From Sediminibacillus terrae (GTDB taxonomy: Bacteria > Bacillota > Bacilli > Bacillales > Amphibacillaceae), in NCBI RefSeq assembly GCF_009602435.1, contig NZ_VZDQ01000027.1, forward strand, positions 186,001-250,000: DNA of 64,000 nt, in the 5' to 3' direction. The notes under the pieces are model-generated. The model did no database searches, was not told the DNA's origin, and worked only from the letters and a program-made list of their open reading frames with translations. Shown one piece after another: positions 1 to 9,352 of the stretch. The position numbers and the translations under genes were made by a program. How positions within the stretch are numbered: position 1 is the stretch's first letter; the number at the start of each line of letters is the position of its first letter.

Positions 1-2
1 AT

Positions 3-794
3 AATGTGAATTCGGCGGAAGTGATTGGCGGTCCGGGGCGGTTAGTTTGGGCCCCTTATGGAACAGAGGCGCCAACAAAAATCAGCGATGTCATGAACCT
101 TTCATCCCCATATGATTTGAATGATCCTTGGACAGATGTTGGGGCTACTAATGAAGGTATCACTGTAAACCGTAGTTTTGAAACAGAAGATGTAACTGTA
201 GACCAATCCATTGCTCCGATTGATGATGATATCACTGGTTGGAACCACACTTTATCTACTCAGCTTGCACAGAACACGGTGGAAAATAGAAAGTTGGCTC
301 TAATTGGCAGCACCATTGAAGAGGTGCCACCGGAAACGGGTACAGCAGCTGCGCTATCAAATGATGTTGCTGCAGGTGCTACCACCTTAAAAGTTGCAAG
401 TACGACAGAGTTTAGCGAGGGTGGATGGCTCCAAATCGGCGAAGAAATCAAGAGAATCAGTAAGGTATCTAGCGACTCCATCTATTTGGCAGAGCCTTTA
501 AATACGTCTTATACAGCGACGGACGAAGTGACGCCCATTACAGAACTCGGGTACAAACGTATCGGATATGGAGCTGTAGAAGATCGTCCAATGATTATGC
601 TTGCACTTATTAACCAGAAAAAAGATGGTTCGCTTTATATGAGCGTGTATCGTAAATGTAAAGTTTCCGGAGACGACAAGGAGCAGAACTTCCAGAAAGC
701 CACCAGGTATCTGCCGTTGAATTTGGCAGCATATCCTGACGATACTGCACCAACAGACGAAAATGTTTATTACGAAATCGACCAGGTGAGATAG
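3..794 (+). CDS. Phage major tail (tail tube) protein, possibly 5'-truncated
   Basis: This is the probable major tail protein that polymerises into the tail tube of a siphovirus. The reading frame is open to the left window edge. The first visible start codon is GTG at base 6, so the true start may lie outside. The roughly 262 residues begin with NSAEVIGGPGRLVWAPYGTE, a glycine-rich N-terminus typical of Gram-positive phage tail proteins. Residues around 115-175 look like an inserted small beta domain (AGATTLKVASTTEF), as seen in tail proteins with decoration insertions. Position immediately before two small chaperone frames and a tape measure gene supports the assignment. The exact family is inferred from order and composition, not from an alignment. 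Confidence 0.7.
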   Translation, partial: NVNSAEVIGGPGRLVWAPYGTEAPTKISDVMNLSSPYDLNDPWTDVGATNEGITVNRSFETEDVTVDQSIAPIDDDITGWNHTLSTQLAQNTVENRKLALIGSTIEEVPPETGTAAALSNDVAAGATTLKVASTTEFSEGGWLQIGEEIKRISKVSSDSIYLAEPLNTSYTATDEVTPITELGYKRIGYGAVEDRPMIMLALINQKKDGSLYMSVYRKCKVSGDDKEQNFQKATRYLPLNLAAYPDDTAPTDENVYYEIDQVR

Positions 795-804
795 GAGGAT
801 ATTC

Positions 805-1266
805 ATGACAAATTTTAAAATGGCTGATTTATCATCGCTAGATATGGGACCACTAGCCACCGTTACACTTTCAAATGGGGAACTTTTTAATATCCCCCGT
901 CTATCAACTCTAAAGCTTATCCGAATTGCGAAGTTTGCGGCGATTGACGGATATAAAATTTATGACAAGTATGAGAAAACAATTGCTGATCCTGACCTGT
1001 CAGAAGCGGAGAAGGTAGCCATTGTTCTAGAAGATTTGAAGGAAGAGCAAATCATTCATATTTTGTCTATCCTACTAGATATTCCGGATAAAGTAGCATT
1101 GCAAATAGACCCCTTTGATACGCTTGAAATCATCACGACCTATGTTGAGAAAACAGACATAGAAAAGGCTTTTACGAACGTCCGGAAGCTGATGAGAAAG
1201 TTCAGACCTCAAGCTCCGGACGAGAACCTTCAAGCACCGATACAGAACCCTATCTCGAATGGCTGA
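805..1266 (+). CDS. Tail assembly chaperone (gpG-like)
   Basis: This 153-residue protein sits between the tail tube and tape measure genes, the usual place for the gpG-type chaperone that loads tube protein onto the tape measure. A strong ribosome binding site (AGGAGG, 7 bases before the ATG) precedes it. The protein is mostly helical and acidic in the middle, ending in a low-complexity PQAPDENLQAPIQNPISNG tail. Its last ~115 bases overlap an open -1 frame that runs into the next gene, the classic G/GT arrangement. It has 11 bases between it and the upstream gene and is surely in the same operon. Confidence 0.7.
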   Translation: MTNFKMADLSSLDMGPLATVTLSNGELFNIPRLSTLKLIRIAKFAAIDGYKIYDKYEKTIADPDLSEAEKVAIVLEDLKEEQIIHILSILLDIPDKVALQIDPFDTLEIITTYVEKTDIEKAFTNVRKLMRKFRPQAPDENLQAPIQNPISNG

Positions 1267-1268
1267 AA

Positions 1269-1595
1269 TTGATTGATGATCTAGTTGAGAAGGTTGAAAT
1301 CGTATCTTCTCACTTTGGCTATACAGAGGATTACGTTTTAGATAAAACACCTCAATGGCTAGGCAGGAAATATCAACAAGCCGATAGAGAAAAATATCAG
1401 GAGAAACAAAATGAAATAGACAACATTTTTAGAGGTGTTTCCTTAGTTATTGAGGGCGTATTTAACGAAGGGAAAAACGCAGATAATATTATGCTCCCAG
1501 ACTATGAGGAAGCTATTAGACGGGCAGCAAAACAATTAAATAATAGCGAGCATTCTGAGTATGTAAGCGGAGTGTGGTGGAAGTCCGAGGATTAA
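1269..1595 (+). CDS. Tail assembly chaperone, frameshift extension (gpT-like)
   Basis: This frame gives 108 residues if started at a TTG at 1269, but no ribosome binding site precedes that codon. The same frame is open upstream back to about 1149, overlapping the end of the preceding chaperone gene. It reads sensibly through the boundary (PYLEWLKLIDDLVEKVE). It is therefore most likely the T part of a GT fusion made by a -1 ribosomal frameshift. The product (helical, WLGRKYQQADREKYQEK, ending VWWKSED) resembles the small helical T domains that bind tape measure proteins. The slip site is not certain: AGA-AAG at 1195-1200 and the A/T-rich run at 1162-1176 are candidates. Confidence 0.6.
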   Translation: MIDDLVEKVEIVSSHFGYTEDYVLDKTPQWLGRKYQQADREKYQEKQNEIDNIFRGVSLVIEGVFNEGKNADNIMLPDYEEAIRRAAKQLNNSEHSEYVSGVWWKSED

Positions 1596-1609
1596 TCTCG
1601 GGCTTTTTA
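1581..1609 (+). terminator. Terminator-like hairpin between tail chaperone and tape measure
   Basis: AGTCCGAG pairs with CTCGGGCT over 8 bp (one G-T pair) with a 7-base loop, followed by TTTTATTTT. The stop codon of the chaperone lies in the loop. It has the form of an intrinsic terminator inside the tail operon. Confidence 0.55.
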
Positions 1610-1634
1610 TTTTGGAAGAAGGGAGGTTGGAAAT

Positions 1635-3932
1635 ATGCCTAATAACGTTGGATCGGCTAATGTAAAAATTACTGCAGATGACAGCCAGGCCAGAAAAACG
1701 ACAAAAGGCTTTTTTGGTTTTTTGAAGAGTACAGGAAAAGTAGCTGCAGGTGTAGCCGGTGGTATTGCGATTTTTCAAGGAATTAGTAGGGCTGTAAGCG
1801 GGGCAAGCAGCTCTACTATCGGAGCCAATGCTTCGATGGAGCAGTACCGGAATACTCTCGCTGTTGTATTAAAAGACAGCGAAAAAGCAGTAAAGACATT
1901 AGCTTGGGCTGAGAAGTTTGCAGCAAAAACTCCTTTCGAAATTCCGGATATTATGGAAGCTACGGTTCGTTTGGAGTCTTATGGTCTTAAAGCTCAAGAT
2001 GTGTTAGAAACAACCGGTGACATGGCTGCAGTAATGGGGAAACCTCTTATGCAAGCTGTTGAGGCTGTAGCAGACGCCCAGACAGGGGAGTTGGAACGAC
2101 TAAAAGAGTTTGGCATCACAAAGGACATGCTCATTAAAAAATCAGCTGAAATGGGTAAATCCGAGGTAGTGAACGCCAAGGGACAAATCACGGACATGGA
2201 AGCATTTAATGAGGCTCTGTTCGCTCTGATGGAAGATCGATATTCTGGCGGGATGGAGATTCAATCAAAGACGTTCAATGGTTTAATTTCAAATGCCAAG
2301 GACTCAATGGGAACCATTGCAAGAGAATGGTCGAGACCTATATTTAAAAAATTTAAAACTGGACTAGAAAGAGTTGTCCCTGTAATGAGCGCTGTTGCAT
2401 CGATGGCGAAAGGAGACGTAAAAGGGGCAGCAGACACTTTAACCAATGCCTTTGGGGAAGATAAAGCCAGTAAGATCATGGGATTCTTTAACAGTGTTAA
2501 ATCAGGCTTTGACCAATTTGTTCAATATGCAGGTATGGCTAAAGAGGGTCTGGAAGCCTTGTTCGCTCTATTCACTGGCGATACGGCAAAAGGATCGTCC
2601 TTGTTACTAAAACTAGGATTATCCCCTTCGATGGTTCAGCAAATCATTGCAGCAATAAATCTCATCAAGCAGATTATAAATGGCTTTATACAGAGTACAA
2701 TAGCTCGGTTTCAGATAATGTCGCAAATTGTCATTCAAGCGTGGTCTGTTTTATGGCCATTTATACAGCCTTTGCTCCAGCGAATTGTTTCGTTTGTCGG
2801 TGAAATCGTCTCCCAAATCACTCAATTTTGGCAAGAAAACGGAGCGCAAATTATAGCAGCGGCACAAAATTGTTTTGGTTTTATACTAACCATTGTACAG
2901 GCGGTCATGCCGGCCGTTATGGCCATAGTCAATATGGTCTGGACAAATATAGAGGGCGTTATCCGCGGGGCTCTAAATATCATTATGGGCTTGATCAAAG
3001 TTTTTGCCGGCTTATTTACTGGCGATTTTTCCAAAATGTGGGAAGGTGTAAAGCAGCTCTTTAAAGGTGCTGTCCAATTTCTTTGGAATTTTATTAACCT
3101 CATGATGTTTGGCAGGATCCTGGGTGGAATCAAGGCTTTTGCTACAAAAGCTATTTCTTGTTTTTCGAGTCTTTGGACTAAAGCGGTGCAGATATTCAAA
3201 AATCTAAATAACCAAGTATTTGCGATTATAAAATCACTTGTGTCCAAAGTGATTAGCTCGATAGTGAAATTTGCTACAAGTGTACGAAATAAGTTCAACA
3301 CAATGAGAGCGTTTGGCCAGAATATTTTCAGTTCCCTTGGCCAAGCAATTCGATCAACCATAAGCAACATGGTTTCCAATGTGATTTCTAGAGCCCAAAG
3401 TTTGGTTACTGGATTACGGTACCGATTTGAGTCCATTCTTTCTAAGGCTAGATCGATCTTTAAGAAAATAAAAAATGCTGTTATGGATCCGATTCGTACT
3501 GCCAAGGACAAAGTGACTGGATGGATCAGCGATATAAAATCAGCATTCAGCAATTTCACAACCAAAATCAAACTTCCGCACTTTGGGATTTCTAATGCCT
3601 CTTTAAATCCTAAGGATTGGATTAAGAACGGGTTACCTAAATTAAGTGTTGATTGGTATGCAAAAGGTGCGCTATTTACTCGTCCGACGATCTTCAACAC
3701 ACCTGGTGGATTGAAGGGCTTCGGTGAAGCTGGACCGGAAGCTGCCTTACCATTAACTAAAAAGGTGTTAGGTGCTATTGGCGAAAAGATAGCTGGCCTG
3801 ATGAGTCCTACTCGAGGAGAAGGTTTGAGAGCAGACATACACAATTACTTTACACCCGCTGAGTCTACGCCGGCAGAGTCAACGAAAAGACAAAAGAAGA
3901 TGTTAAGAGATTTAGCATTGGAGCTGGACTAA
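1635..3932 (+). CDS. Phage tail tape measure protein
   Basis: This 765-residue protein sets tail length and leaves through the tube during DNA ejection. The region at residues ~70-170 (MEQYRNTLAVVLKDSEKAVK, KTPFEIPDIMEATVRLESYG, VADAQTGELERLKEFGI) is the tape measure N-terminal core. The middle (about 320-470) holds long hydrophobic helices (SVLWPFIQPLLQRIVSFVGE). The C-terminus carries the GFGEAGPEAALPLTKK motif common at the end of tape measure proteins of this class. The start has a GGGAGG site 9 bases before the ATG. Using about 1.5 angstrom per residue, it implies a tail of roughly 115 nm. It abuts the next gene directly (TAA followed by ATG). Confidence 0.93.
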   Translation: MPNNVGSANVKITADDSQARKTTKGFFGFLKSTGKVAAGVAGGIAIFQGISRAVSGASSSTIGANASMEQYRNTLAVVLKDSEKAVKTLAWAEKFAAKTPFEIPDIMEATVRLESYGLKAQDVLETTGDMAAVMGKPLMQAVEAVADAQTGELERLKEFGITKDMLIKKSAEMGKSEVVNAKGQITDMEAFNEALFALMEDRYSGGMEIQSKTFNGLISNAKDSMGTIAREWSRPIFKKFKTGLERVVPVMSAVASMAKGDVKGAADTLTNAFGEDKASKIMGFFNSVKSGFDQFVQYAGMAKEGLEALFALFTGDTAKGSSLLLKLGLSPSMVQQIIAAINLIKQIINGFIQSTIARFQIMSQIVIQAWSVLWPFIQPLLQRIVSFVGEIVSQITQFWQENGAQIIAAAQNCFGFILTIVQAVMPAVMAIVNMVWTNIEGVIRGALNIIMGLIKVFAGLFTGDFSKMWEGVKQLFKGAVQFLWNFINLMMFGRILGGIKAFATKAISCFSSLWTKAVQIFKNLNNQVFAIIKSLVSKVISSIVKFATSVRNKFNTMRAFGQNIFSSLGQAIRSTISNMVSNVISRAQSLVTGLRYRFESILSKARSIFKKIKNAVMDPIRTAKDKVTGWISDIKSAFSNFTTKIKLPHFGISNASLNPKDWIKNGLPKLSVDWYAKGALFTRPTIFNTPGGLKGFGEAGPEAALPLTKKVLGAIGEKIAGLMSPTRGEGLRADIHNYFTPAESTPAESTKRQKKMLRDLALELD

Positions 3933-4796
3933 ATGAAAAAGATTACTTTTACAAATACACGTGGGGAATCAATTGTAATAGGGAGCCAGGCTCCATTTTT
4001 TTTAACGTCAATCGATGGGTTAGGTGATGTGGAAGCTGATAACCAGTCACAAAAAGCACCTTACCAAGATGGTTCTATTCCTTTTGATTCTAGGTTGGAG
4101 GAAAGGGTCATCCCATTTACTGTCTCGATTAAGGCAAACACACCCGGGGATTTGCCTGGATTACGACAAACATTGGCCAGGGTTTTCAACCCTAAACTTG
4201 GTGAGGGAACATTAACTTATGAGGATGGTTATCAAACAAAAGTCATAAAAGGAAAGGCAGATAGCATCCCTACATTTCCCTCTGGAAAAGGGAACAGGAC
4301 ACCATTAAAGCAGACCTCTTCTGTCTCTTTGACTTGCTATGATCCATATTGGAAAGACCCACAAGAAGTATCGCGAGCTTTAAAGGCTTATGAAGGGAGG
4401 TTCACATTTCCTTTCAATTTTCCAGTAGAGTTCGGGGTTGAGGGTGATTCTACAAGTATTTATAACGAGGGAGACGTAGAAACACCAGTTCAAATTAATA
4501 TCCAGGGACCCGTAAGTAACCCGATGGTAAAAAATCGTACAACTGGAGATTATATAAGGATTTGGAGGACACTTTCTGCTGACGAGGTTTTGCATATAGA
4601 TACCAATCAACAAAACAAAAGAGTAGAAATCTATCTCAATGGAAGCGTTATTCAAAAGGCGTGGGGTTATTTAGACGATTATTCGGAACTATTTAAGTTG
4701 ATCCCTGGCCAGAACGAAATAAGTTATGTGGCTGATTCATCAACCGATAACGCAATTGCATCCATCGCTTGGAAGAATAGATATGTAGGAATATAG
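3933..4796 (+). CDS. Distal tail protein (Dit, siphovirus tail component)
   Basis: The 287-residue product follows the tape measure gene without a spacer, the standard place for Dit, the hub joining tube and baseplate. The N-terminus (FTNTRGESIVIGSQAPFFLT, followed by DGSIPFDSRLEERVIPFTVS) is the conserved sipho-tail belt domain. The C-terminal half (residues ~160-287) looks like the beta-sandwich galectin-like part (GDYIRIWRTLSADEVLHIDT, NGSVIQKAWGYLD). Length fits the family. Translational coupling to the tape measure gene is likely because the ATG follows its stop immediately. Confidence 0.85.
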   Translation: MKKITFTNTRGESIVIGSQAPFFLTSIDGLGDVEADNQSQKAPYQDGSIPFDSRLEERVIPFTVSIKANTPGDLPGLRQTLARVFNPKLGEGTLTYEDGYQTKVIKGKADSIPTFPSGKGNRTPLKQTSSVSLTCYDPYWKDPQEVSRALKAYEGRFTFPFNFPVEFGVEGDSTSIYNEGDVETPVQINIQGPVSNPMVKNRTTGDYIRIWRTLSADEVLHIDTNQQNKRVEIYLNGSVIQKAWGYLDDYSELFKLIPGQNEISYVADSSTDNAIASIAWKNRYVGI

Positions 4797-4812
4797 GAGG
4801 GAATAAAGACTA

Positions 4813-5778
4813 ATGGTAGAACGAAGCTACTTTTTTAATACGCCTGAAGGCGGACCTGCTTATGAGTATAAAGCGGGAGATTTCGCTCGATTTCATGCCC
4901 AAATTATCGGTAATGGCGTGTCCAATACAAATACGTTAGATGACTTAGCTGTATCATCAAAGCAAAATATGACTGTGTCATTAGCAGCTGGATATGCATT
5001 TGCGAATGGTTATATGTACGAAAACACAGCAGCCAAAGACTTAATTCATGATATTGCGGAGCCTGACACCGACCGTATAGATCGCATAGTTATTGCATTC
5101 GATAATACTCCCACTCAAAGAAAGACCTATTCATATGTTAAAAAGGGGATTCCGGGTACGAACCCAACTCCGCCGTCTCTTACTAGGAGCAGCTATATTT
5201 ATGAATTGAGTGTAGCCCAAGTGTTAATCGAAGCGGGAAAATCTTATATTGAAAATTATCAGATAACCGATGAACGAACAATCGATTCGGTTTGTGGATA
5301 TATTCCATTGCATAACATTTATAGGGCGCTTTCCATTGATGAACATGGGACGGCATCGTTCCTTAATCAGTCCTTCATCAAGTCTATAAACGAGCAAGGC
5401 GTAACATTTGAACAAAGCCAAGTAAGAGAGGTTCCGTGGGGAACTATTATAGAAGATACACAAGGTGAAATTAATTCTGATTCCACATTCATTGCAAGAG
5501 CAAGGGGCATTTATAGCTTTTGGGCAGAAATCGGTTGGTGGGGTATATCTTTCCCTGTTGGAATTGATGTTCAGATTTATGTCTACGTCAACGGAGAAGA
5601 AGCCTTTCCTATGGTTGCGAAAGTGTTAGATTCATCGAATGATAACTTTGTGATTGCTAGTGGAATAGATCGCTTGCAAGCAGGGGATGAAGTACAATTC
5701 AAAGCCATAGTATTCCATACTGGCGGCGACCCTGTAACGCCAAACCTTATACGCCTAAGAGTTGCTAAACTTTCATAA
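4813..5778 (+). CDS. Phage baseplate/structural protein with C-terminal jelly-roll-like domain
   Basis: The 321-residue product begins MVERSYFFNTPEGGPAYEY, a start shared by many phage structural proteins of Bacillus and Listeria. It then has a segment rich in short beta strands (NMTVSLAAGYAFANGYMYEN). Residues ~205-321 (TFIARARGIYSFWAEIGWWG, then YVYVNGEEAFPMVAKV, GDEVQFKAIVFHTGG) have the alternating pattern of a C1q/TNF-like trimerising jelly roll. Lying between Dit and the long tail protein, it probably forms part of the baseplate or an upper receptor-binding arm. The GGAGG-type site before the ATG is clear. Its precise role is inferred. Confidence 0.6.
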   Translation: MVERSYFFNTPEGGPAYEYKAGDFARFHAQIIGNGVSNTNTLDDLAVSSKQNMTVSLAAGYAFANGYMYENTAAKDLIHDIAEPDTDRIDRIVIAFDNTPTQRKTYSYVKKGIPGTNPTPPSLTRSSYIYELSVAQVLIEAGKSYIENYQITDERTIDSVCGYIPLHNIYRALSIDEHGTASFLNQSFIKSINEQGVTFEQSQVREVPWGTIIEDTQGEINSDSTFIARARGIYSFWAEIGWWGISFPVGIDVQIYVYVNGEEAFPMVAKVLDSSNDNFVIASGIDRLQAGDEVQFKAIVFHTGGDPVTPNLIRLRVAKLS

Positions 5779-5789
5779 GGAGGGAGTTA

Positions 5790-8700
5790 ATGAAAAGACC
5801 TATTAGAGTGTACACTCCATACCTTGATTTAGAAAAAGAGTTTGAGAGATATGAAAGTTTACAGTTCCCCAGAAGTTTTTATGGAAAAGGTGAGTTTGAG
5901 CTGCATATTAACCGTTATATGGACGGTGCGGAAGTCTTAAAGAAAGGCAATATAATAGTTTTGGATAAAAAAGCAAACAAAGCCGGAATCATTCTGACTA
6001 GGGAGATTGCCCTCGATGAGAAAGGGAAAGCATCAGAAAACTGGAAGATTACTGGCTATACGTTAGATGGGTTAATCAGTCGAAGGCAAACAGTTCCAAG
6101 TAGTGATGATGCCGGAGGTTATGATCGGAAAAGTGGTGATGCAGAAACGGTAATGAAGCACTATGTGAAAAAGCATTTTGTTAATCCAGAGGATCCTAAA
6201 AGAAAAATGCCTATGATAGAAGTTGCTCCTAATAAGCACCGTGGTGACCACATTGCTTGGGAATCTCGGTTTAAAGTAGTGTCTGACGAGTTTGAAACAA
6301 TTGGCAAGCAGACAGGGCTAGGTTGGACAGTATATGCAGATACGGCTAACAAAAAATTCATTTTTGATGTTATGGAAATGAAAGACTTGACGAAGGGAAA
6401 CAAATCAGGGTTTACCCCTGTTGTGTTCTCTCCAGAATTCGGGACAATTAAAGATCAGTCATTTACCGATAGTGACAAAGATTACAAAAATGTAGGATAT
6501 GTAGGAGGCCCTGGAGAAGGGGAAGAAAGGATAATAGTTCAAGTAGGTGAAGAAGCAGAAGGGCTGGAAAGAATTGAAACTTTTATTGACGCTCGGGATA
6601 TCGGAAGTGAGGACGAGGAGCAGACTAATCAGGAAGTTGAACATCAACTTAAGGAACGAGGGGAGCAAAAGTTATTAGAAAAAGGAAGACTTCTGTCCTT
6701 TGAAGCACAAATCTTCACTCCAATAACAGAAGAAGTTAATCGAATTCCTAACGGTAAGCCAATCGCTAAAACCCCTTTCGAATATGAAGTTGACTTTGAT
6801 ATTGGTTGTCGGGTAACAATTCTAAACAAAAAATGGGGGATTATGCTTGCTGCACCAATCGTTGAATTAAAGGAAATTCATGAAGTGAATGGTTTTACAC
6901 TCGAAGGAACGTTCGGGGAGGCTAAACCGACTCTCATTACGAAAATAAAAAAGAGGTTCGATGAACTTACAGGTGTAGAACAACAAGAGTTTCCCGTAAA
7001 ATACTCAAAGGTTCAATTAGAAAAATCTATAAAATATACGAATGAGGGACTGACAAAAGAAGAACAGGAACGTATTAAACAAGCCGAAGAGAATTTAAAA
7101 AAGTCCAAAGAGCATACGGAAGAGTATGCAGAGCAGAAGTTTTATCGAGGTCCGACTGAACCTGAGAATAAACAGTTAATATGGATTGATACTTCAAATC
7201 CGGACCAGGACTTATGGAAACGTTGGGACGAAGCAACGAATTCATGGCAAATAGGTCCCGGCGGTCCGCAGGGTGTGCAAGGTCCTCCTGGTCAAGATGG
7301 ACAAACGTACTGGACATGGATAAAGTACGCTGATGACGAGCTAGGAAACGGAATGAGCGATAATCCAACGGGGAAATCCTACATGGGGATTTCATATAAT
7401 AATGAAAGTGCCGTTGAGTCCTCAAATCCTGCTGATTACCAATGGGCGAAAGTAGAAGGACCACAAGGACCGGAAGGCCCGCAAGGGGTTGAGGGTCCTC
7501 CTGGAGCAGACGGCCAAACTCGTTATACATGGATTCGATATGCTGACGATGAGCAGGGCAATGGAATGTCGAACATTCCAGATGGAAAGGAATACATTGG
7601 ACTGTCGTACAACAATGTAGAGCAAACGGAGAGCGATGATCCTGCTGACTATTCGTGGTCGAAGTATAAAGGTGATAAGGGTGAAAAAGGCGAGACAGGC
7701 CCCCAAGGAATACAAGGCCCTCCTGGAGAAGATGGACAGCCACGTTTTACTTGGATACGTTACGCTGATGATGTAAACGGAAATGGGATGTCAAACTATC
7801 CAGACGGTAAAAGATATATCGGTTTGGCGCATAACAAGACGACAGCAACGGAGTCCACAGACCCTTCCGACTACACGTGGGCGAAAATAGAAGGCGAGAC
7901 AGGACCACAGGGTCCAGAAGGCGATCAAGGTCCGCGGGGTCCACAGGGACCAAACATAGTGGACACCAATACTTCATTCGGTGTTAATTGGTTGGTAGCC
8001 GATTATATCAAGTCCTTAAACGGTTTGAATGTAGGTAATGGCCAATTCGTCGTAGATGACGATGGCAATGTACGTTTCGGTGGGGAATTGCAGGGTCCTA
8101 GCGGTACATTCGGTAATGTATCTGTAGTGGATGGCAATTTCGTGCTTAAGGATAGCACATCGGGTATGGAATACAATATCGCCAGCTTGCAAAATTATAT
8201 ACTAGATCATTCATTCGAGTTGATACGGGGCAATGGCAATGTCAATTATGATTATATGTGGTTGGATTATAATTCCGGTGATAGCAATAATGTCAGATCT
8301 TCATTATGGAAGAGCAATGGCACGCCAAGAGTAGGGCTAAGACTGGACAACAATAGCCATACAGTAGATTTTGGCAACCAAAATATATGTGTGCGTAATA
8401 GCGATTATGTGTCGCAATTTATACCTGCAGGAAAATTCAAAGTGGATACTGTATATTCTGTCAGTGCCCATTTTAGGAGACAGAGGAATGTATCGGCCGG
8501 AGCACGCCCGCGCATATCAATACAACTTTATGATGACATAGACGGCACTATTATCGAGACTTTCCAGCAAACCACATTTCCAGAAGTGCCAAGCGATTAT
8601 AGCTCCGTACGTAGGTCCACTACTTTCAGTATACCTGCTTCACGGGAAAGCGATCTGGTAGATTACGTATCGGTCCGCATTGTATTCTGGGGGGCAAACA

Positions 8701-9344
8701 ACTATTGGCATGCTGTTGATGGCGCACAGCTGGTGATGGGTAAATATCCGTCGATATACGCACCAGAGGAAGGTCTATATAGTTTCTTGAGTGGTACAGA
8801 TGATCTAACCCTGCGTGAGGGTGTGCGATTCGGGCATTTGTCTGGGGCTACATTTGATAAATACGGAAACCTACACGCACCACCATCAGCATCTGCAGGG
8901 GCTTATTGGAACATACAGGATTACGAGGATAATGTCATACTCAAGGTTCCATGGGGATCTGATGGTGGGGACTTACAGTGGAAGGGAATAAATCTCACCC
9001 TAATGGAGCATTTATGGTCTGGGTCCATATATCCTAAGGGTGATCAAGAGGCATATCCATCCAAGAAGCTGTCGGAATGCAAAACTGGGTGGATTCTAGT
9101 ATGGTCCGACTATGACGTTGGCTCTGGCTCCAATGACTTTAACTGGGTATTCAGCATAATACCCAAACGTTTCGGAATGACGTCACTGGAGGGCGGAGGA
9201 TGTTACTTCGTAACCCCGAATAGTGATAATCTAGATCATGGCGCCAAATATATTTACGTATATAATGACCATATACGGGGCAATGACGGTAACAATAATG
9301 CCCCACTAAACGACGTGGTGTTGCGATACATTTTCGAATGTTAG
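5790..9344 (+). CDS. Large tail-associated protein with collagen-like spacers and receptor-binding C-terminus
   Basis: This 1184-residue protein starts with a Tal / Gp37-like tail hub domain (residues 1-~400: RVYTPYLDLEKEFERYESLQ, GYTLDGLISRRQ, KDYKNVGYVGGPGEGEERI). A coiled-coil-like acidic helix follows (~405-445). Residues ~480-720 contain four Gly-X-Y collagen-like runs (GPQGVQGPPGQDGQ, GPEGPQGVEGPPGADGQ and others) separated by three copies of a ~50-residue module (YTWIRYADDEQGNGMS, then YIGLSYNN...DPADYSW). Residues ~725-1184 form a beta-rich tip (NWLVADYIKSLNGLNVGNG, VRFGGELQGPSGTFGNVSV) likely to bind the cell surface. Codon use in the tip (many ATA, CGG, short Gly-Asn runs) differs from the hub, suggesting module exchange. 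Confidence 0.8.
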   Translation: MKRPIRVYTPYLDLEKEFERYESLQFPRSFYGKGEFELHINRYMDGAEVLKKGNIIVLDKKANKAGIILTREIALDEKGKASENWKITGYTLDGLISRRQTVPSSDDAGGYDRKSGDAETVMKHYVKKHFVNPEDPKRKMPMIEVAPNKHRGDHIAWESRFKVVSDEFETIGKQTGLGWTVYADTANKKFIFDVMEMKDLTKGNKSGFTPVVFSPEFGTIKDQSFTDSDKDYKNVGYVGGPGEGEERIIVQVGEEAEGLERIETFIDARDIGSEDEEQTNQEVEHQLKERGEQKLLEKGRLLSFEAQIFTPITEEVNRIPNGKPIAKTPFEYEVDFDIGCRVTILNKKWGIMLAAPIVELKEIHEVNGFTLEGTFGEAKPTLITKIKKRFDELTGVEQQEFPVKYSKVQLEKSIKYTNEGLTKEEQERIKQAEENLKKSKEHTEEYAEQKFYRGPTEPENKQLIWIDTSNPDQDLWKRWDEATNSWQIGPGGPQGVQGPPGQDGQTYWTWIKYADDELGNGMSDNPTGKSYMGISYNNESAVESSNPADYQWAKVEGPQGPEGPQGVEGPPGADGQTRYTWIRYADDEQGNGMSNIPDGKEYIGLSYNNVEQTESDDPADYSWSKYKGDKGEKGETGPQGIQGPPGEDGQPRFTWIRYADDVNGNGMSNYPDGKRYIGLAHNKTTATESTDPSDYTWAKIEGETGPQGPEGDQGPRGPQGPNIVDTNTSFGVNWLVADYIKSLNGLNVGNGQFVVDDDGNVRFGGELQGPSGTFGNVSVVDGNFVLKDSTSGMEYNIASLQNYILDHSFELIRGNGNVNYDYMWLDYNSGDSNNVRSSLWKSNGTPRVGLRLDNNSHTVDFGNQNICVRNSDYVSQFIPAGKFKVDTVYSVSAHFRRQRNVSAGARPRISIQLYDDIDGTIIETFQQTTFPEVPSDYSSVRRSTTFSIPASRESDLVDYVSVRIVFWGANNYWHAVDGAQLVMGKYPSIYAPEEGLYSFLSGTDDLTLREGVRFGHLSGATFDKYGNLHAPPSASAGAYWNIQDYEDNVILKVPWGSDGGDLQWKGINLTLMEHLWSGSIYPKGDQEAYPSKKLSECKTGWILVWSDYDVGSGSNDFNWVFSIIPKRFGMTSLEGGGCYFVTPNSDNLDHGAKYIYVYNDHIRGNDGNNNAPLNDVVLRYIFEC
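7255..7955 (+). repeat. Three tandem ~200-base coding modules separated by collagen-like spacers
   Basis: Inside the large tail protein three copies of a module with the pattern TWI(K/R)YADD..GNGMS..P.GK.Y(I/M)G(I/L)..N...ES.(D/N)P.DY.W.K occur. They are separated and flanked by Gly-X-Y runs of about 5-7 triplets. DNA identity between copies is moderate, so the duplication is old or selected at the protein level. Confidence 0.85.
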
Positions 9345-9352
9345 GAGGGAAC

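Noticed and set aside
2822-3844. 340-codon minus-strand frame inside the tape measure gene
   Set aside because: It has no ribosome binding site and no protein-like pattern, and it lies antisense to a certain gene with repetitive helical composition.
7075-7743. 222-codon minus-strand frame in the tail fibre gene
   Set aside because: It is the antisense reading of collagen-like repeats and shows no independent start signal.
7255-7955. CRISPR-like appearance of regular repeats
   Set aside because: The units are coding, Gly-X-Y based and diverged; spacers and identical repeats are absent.
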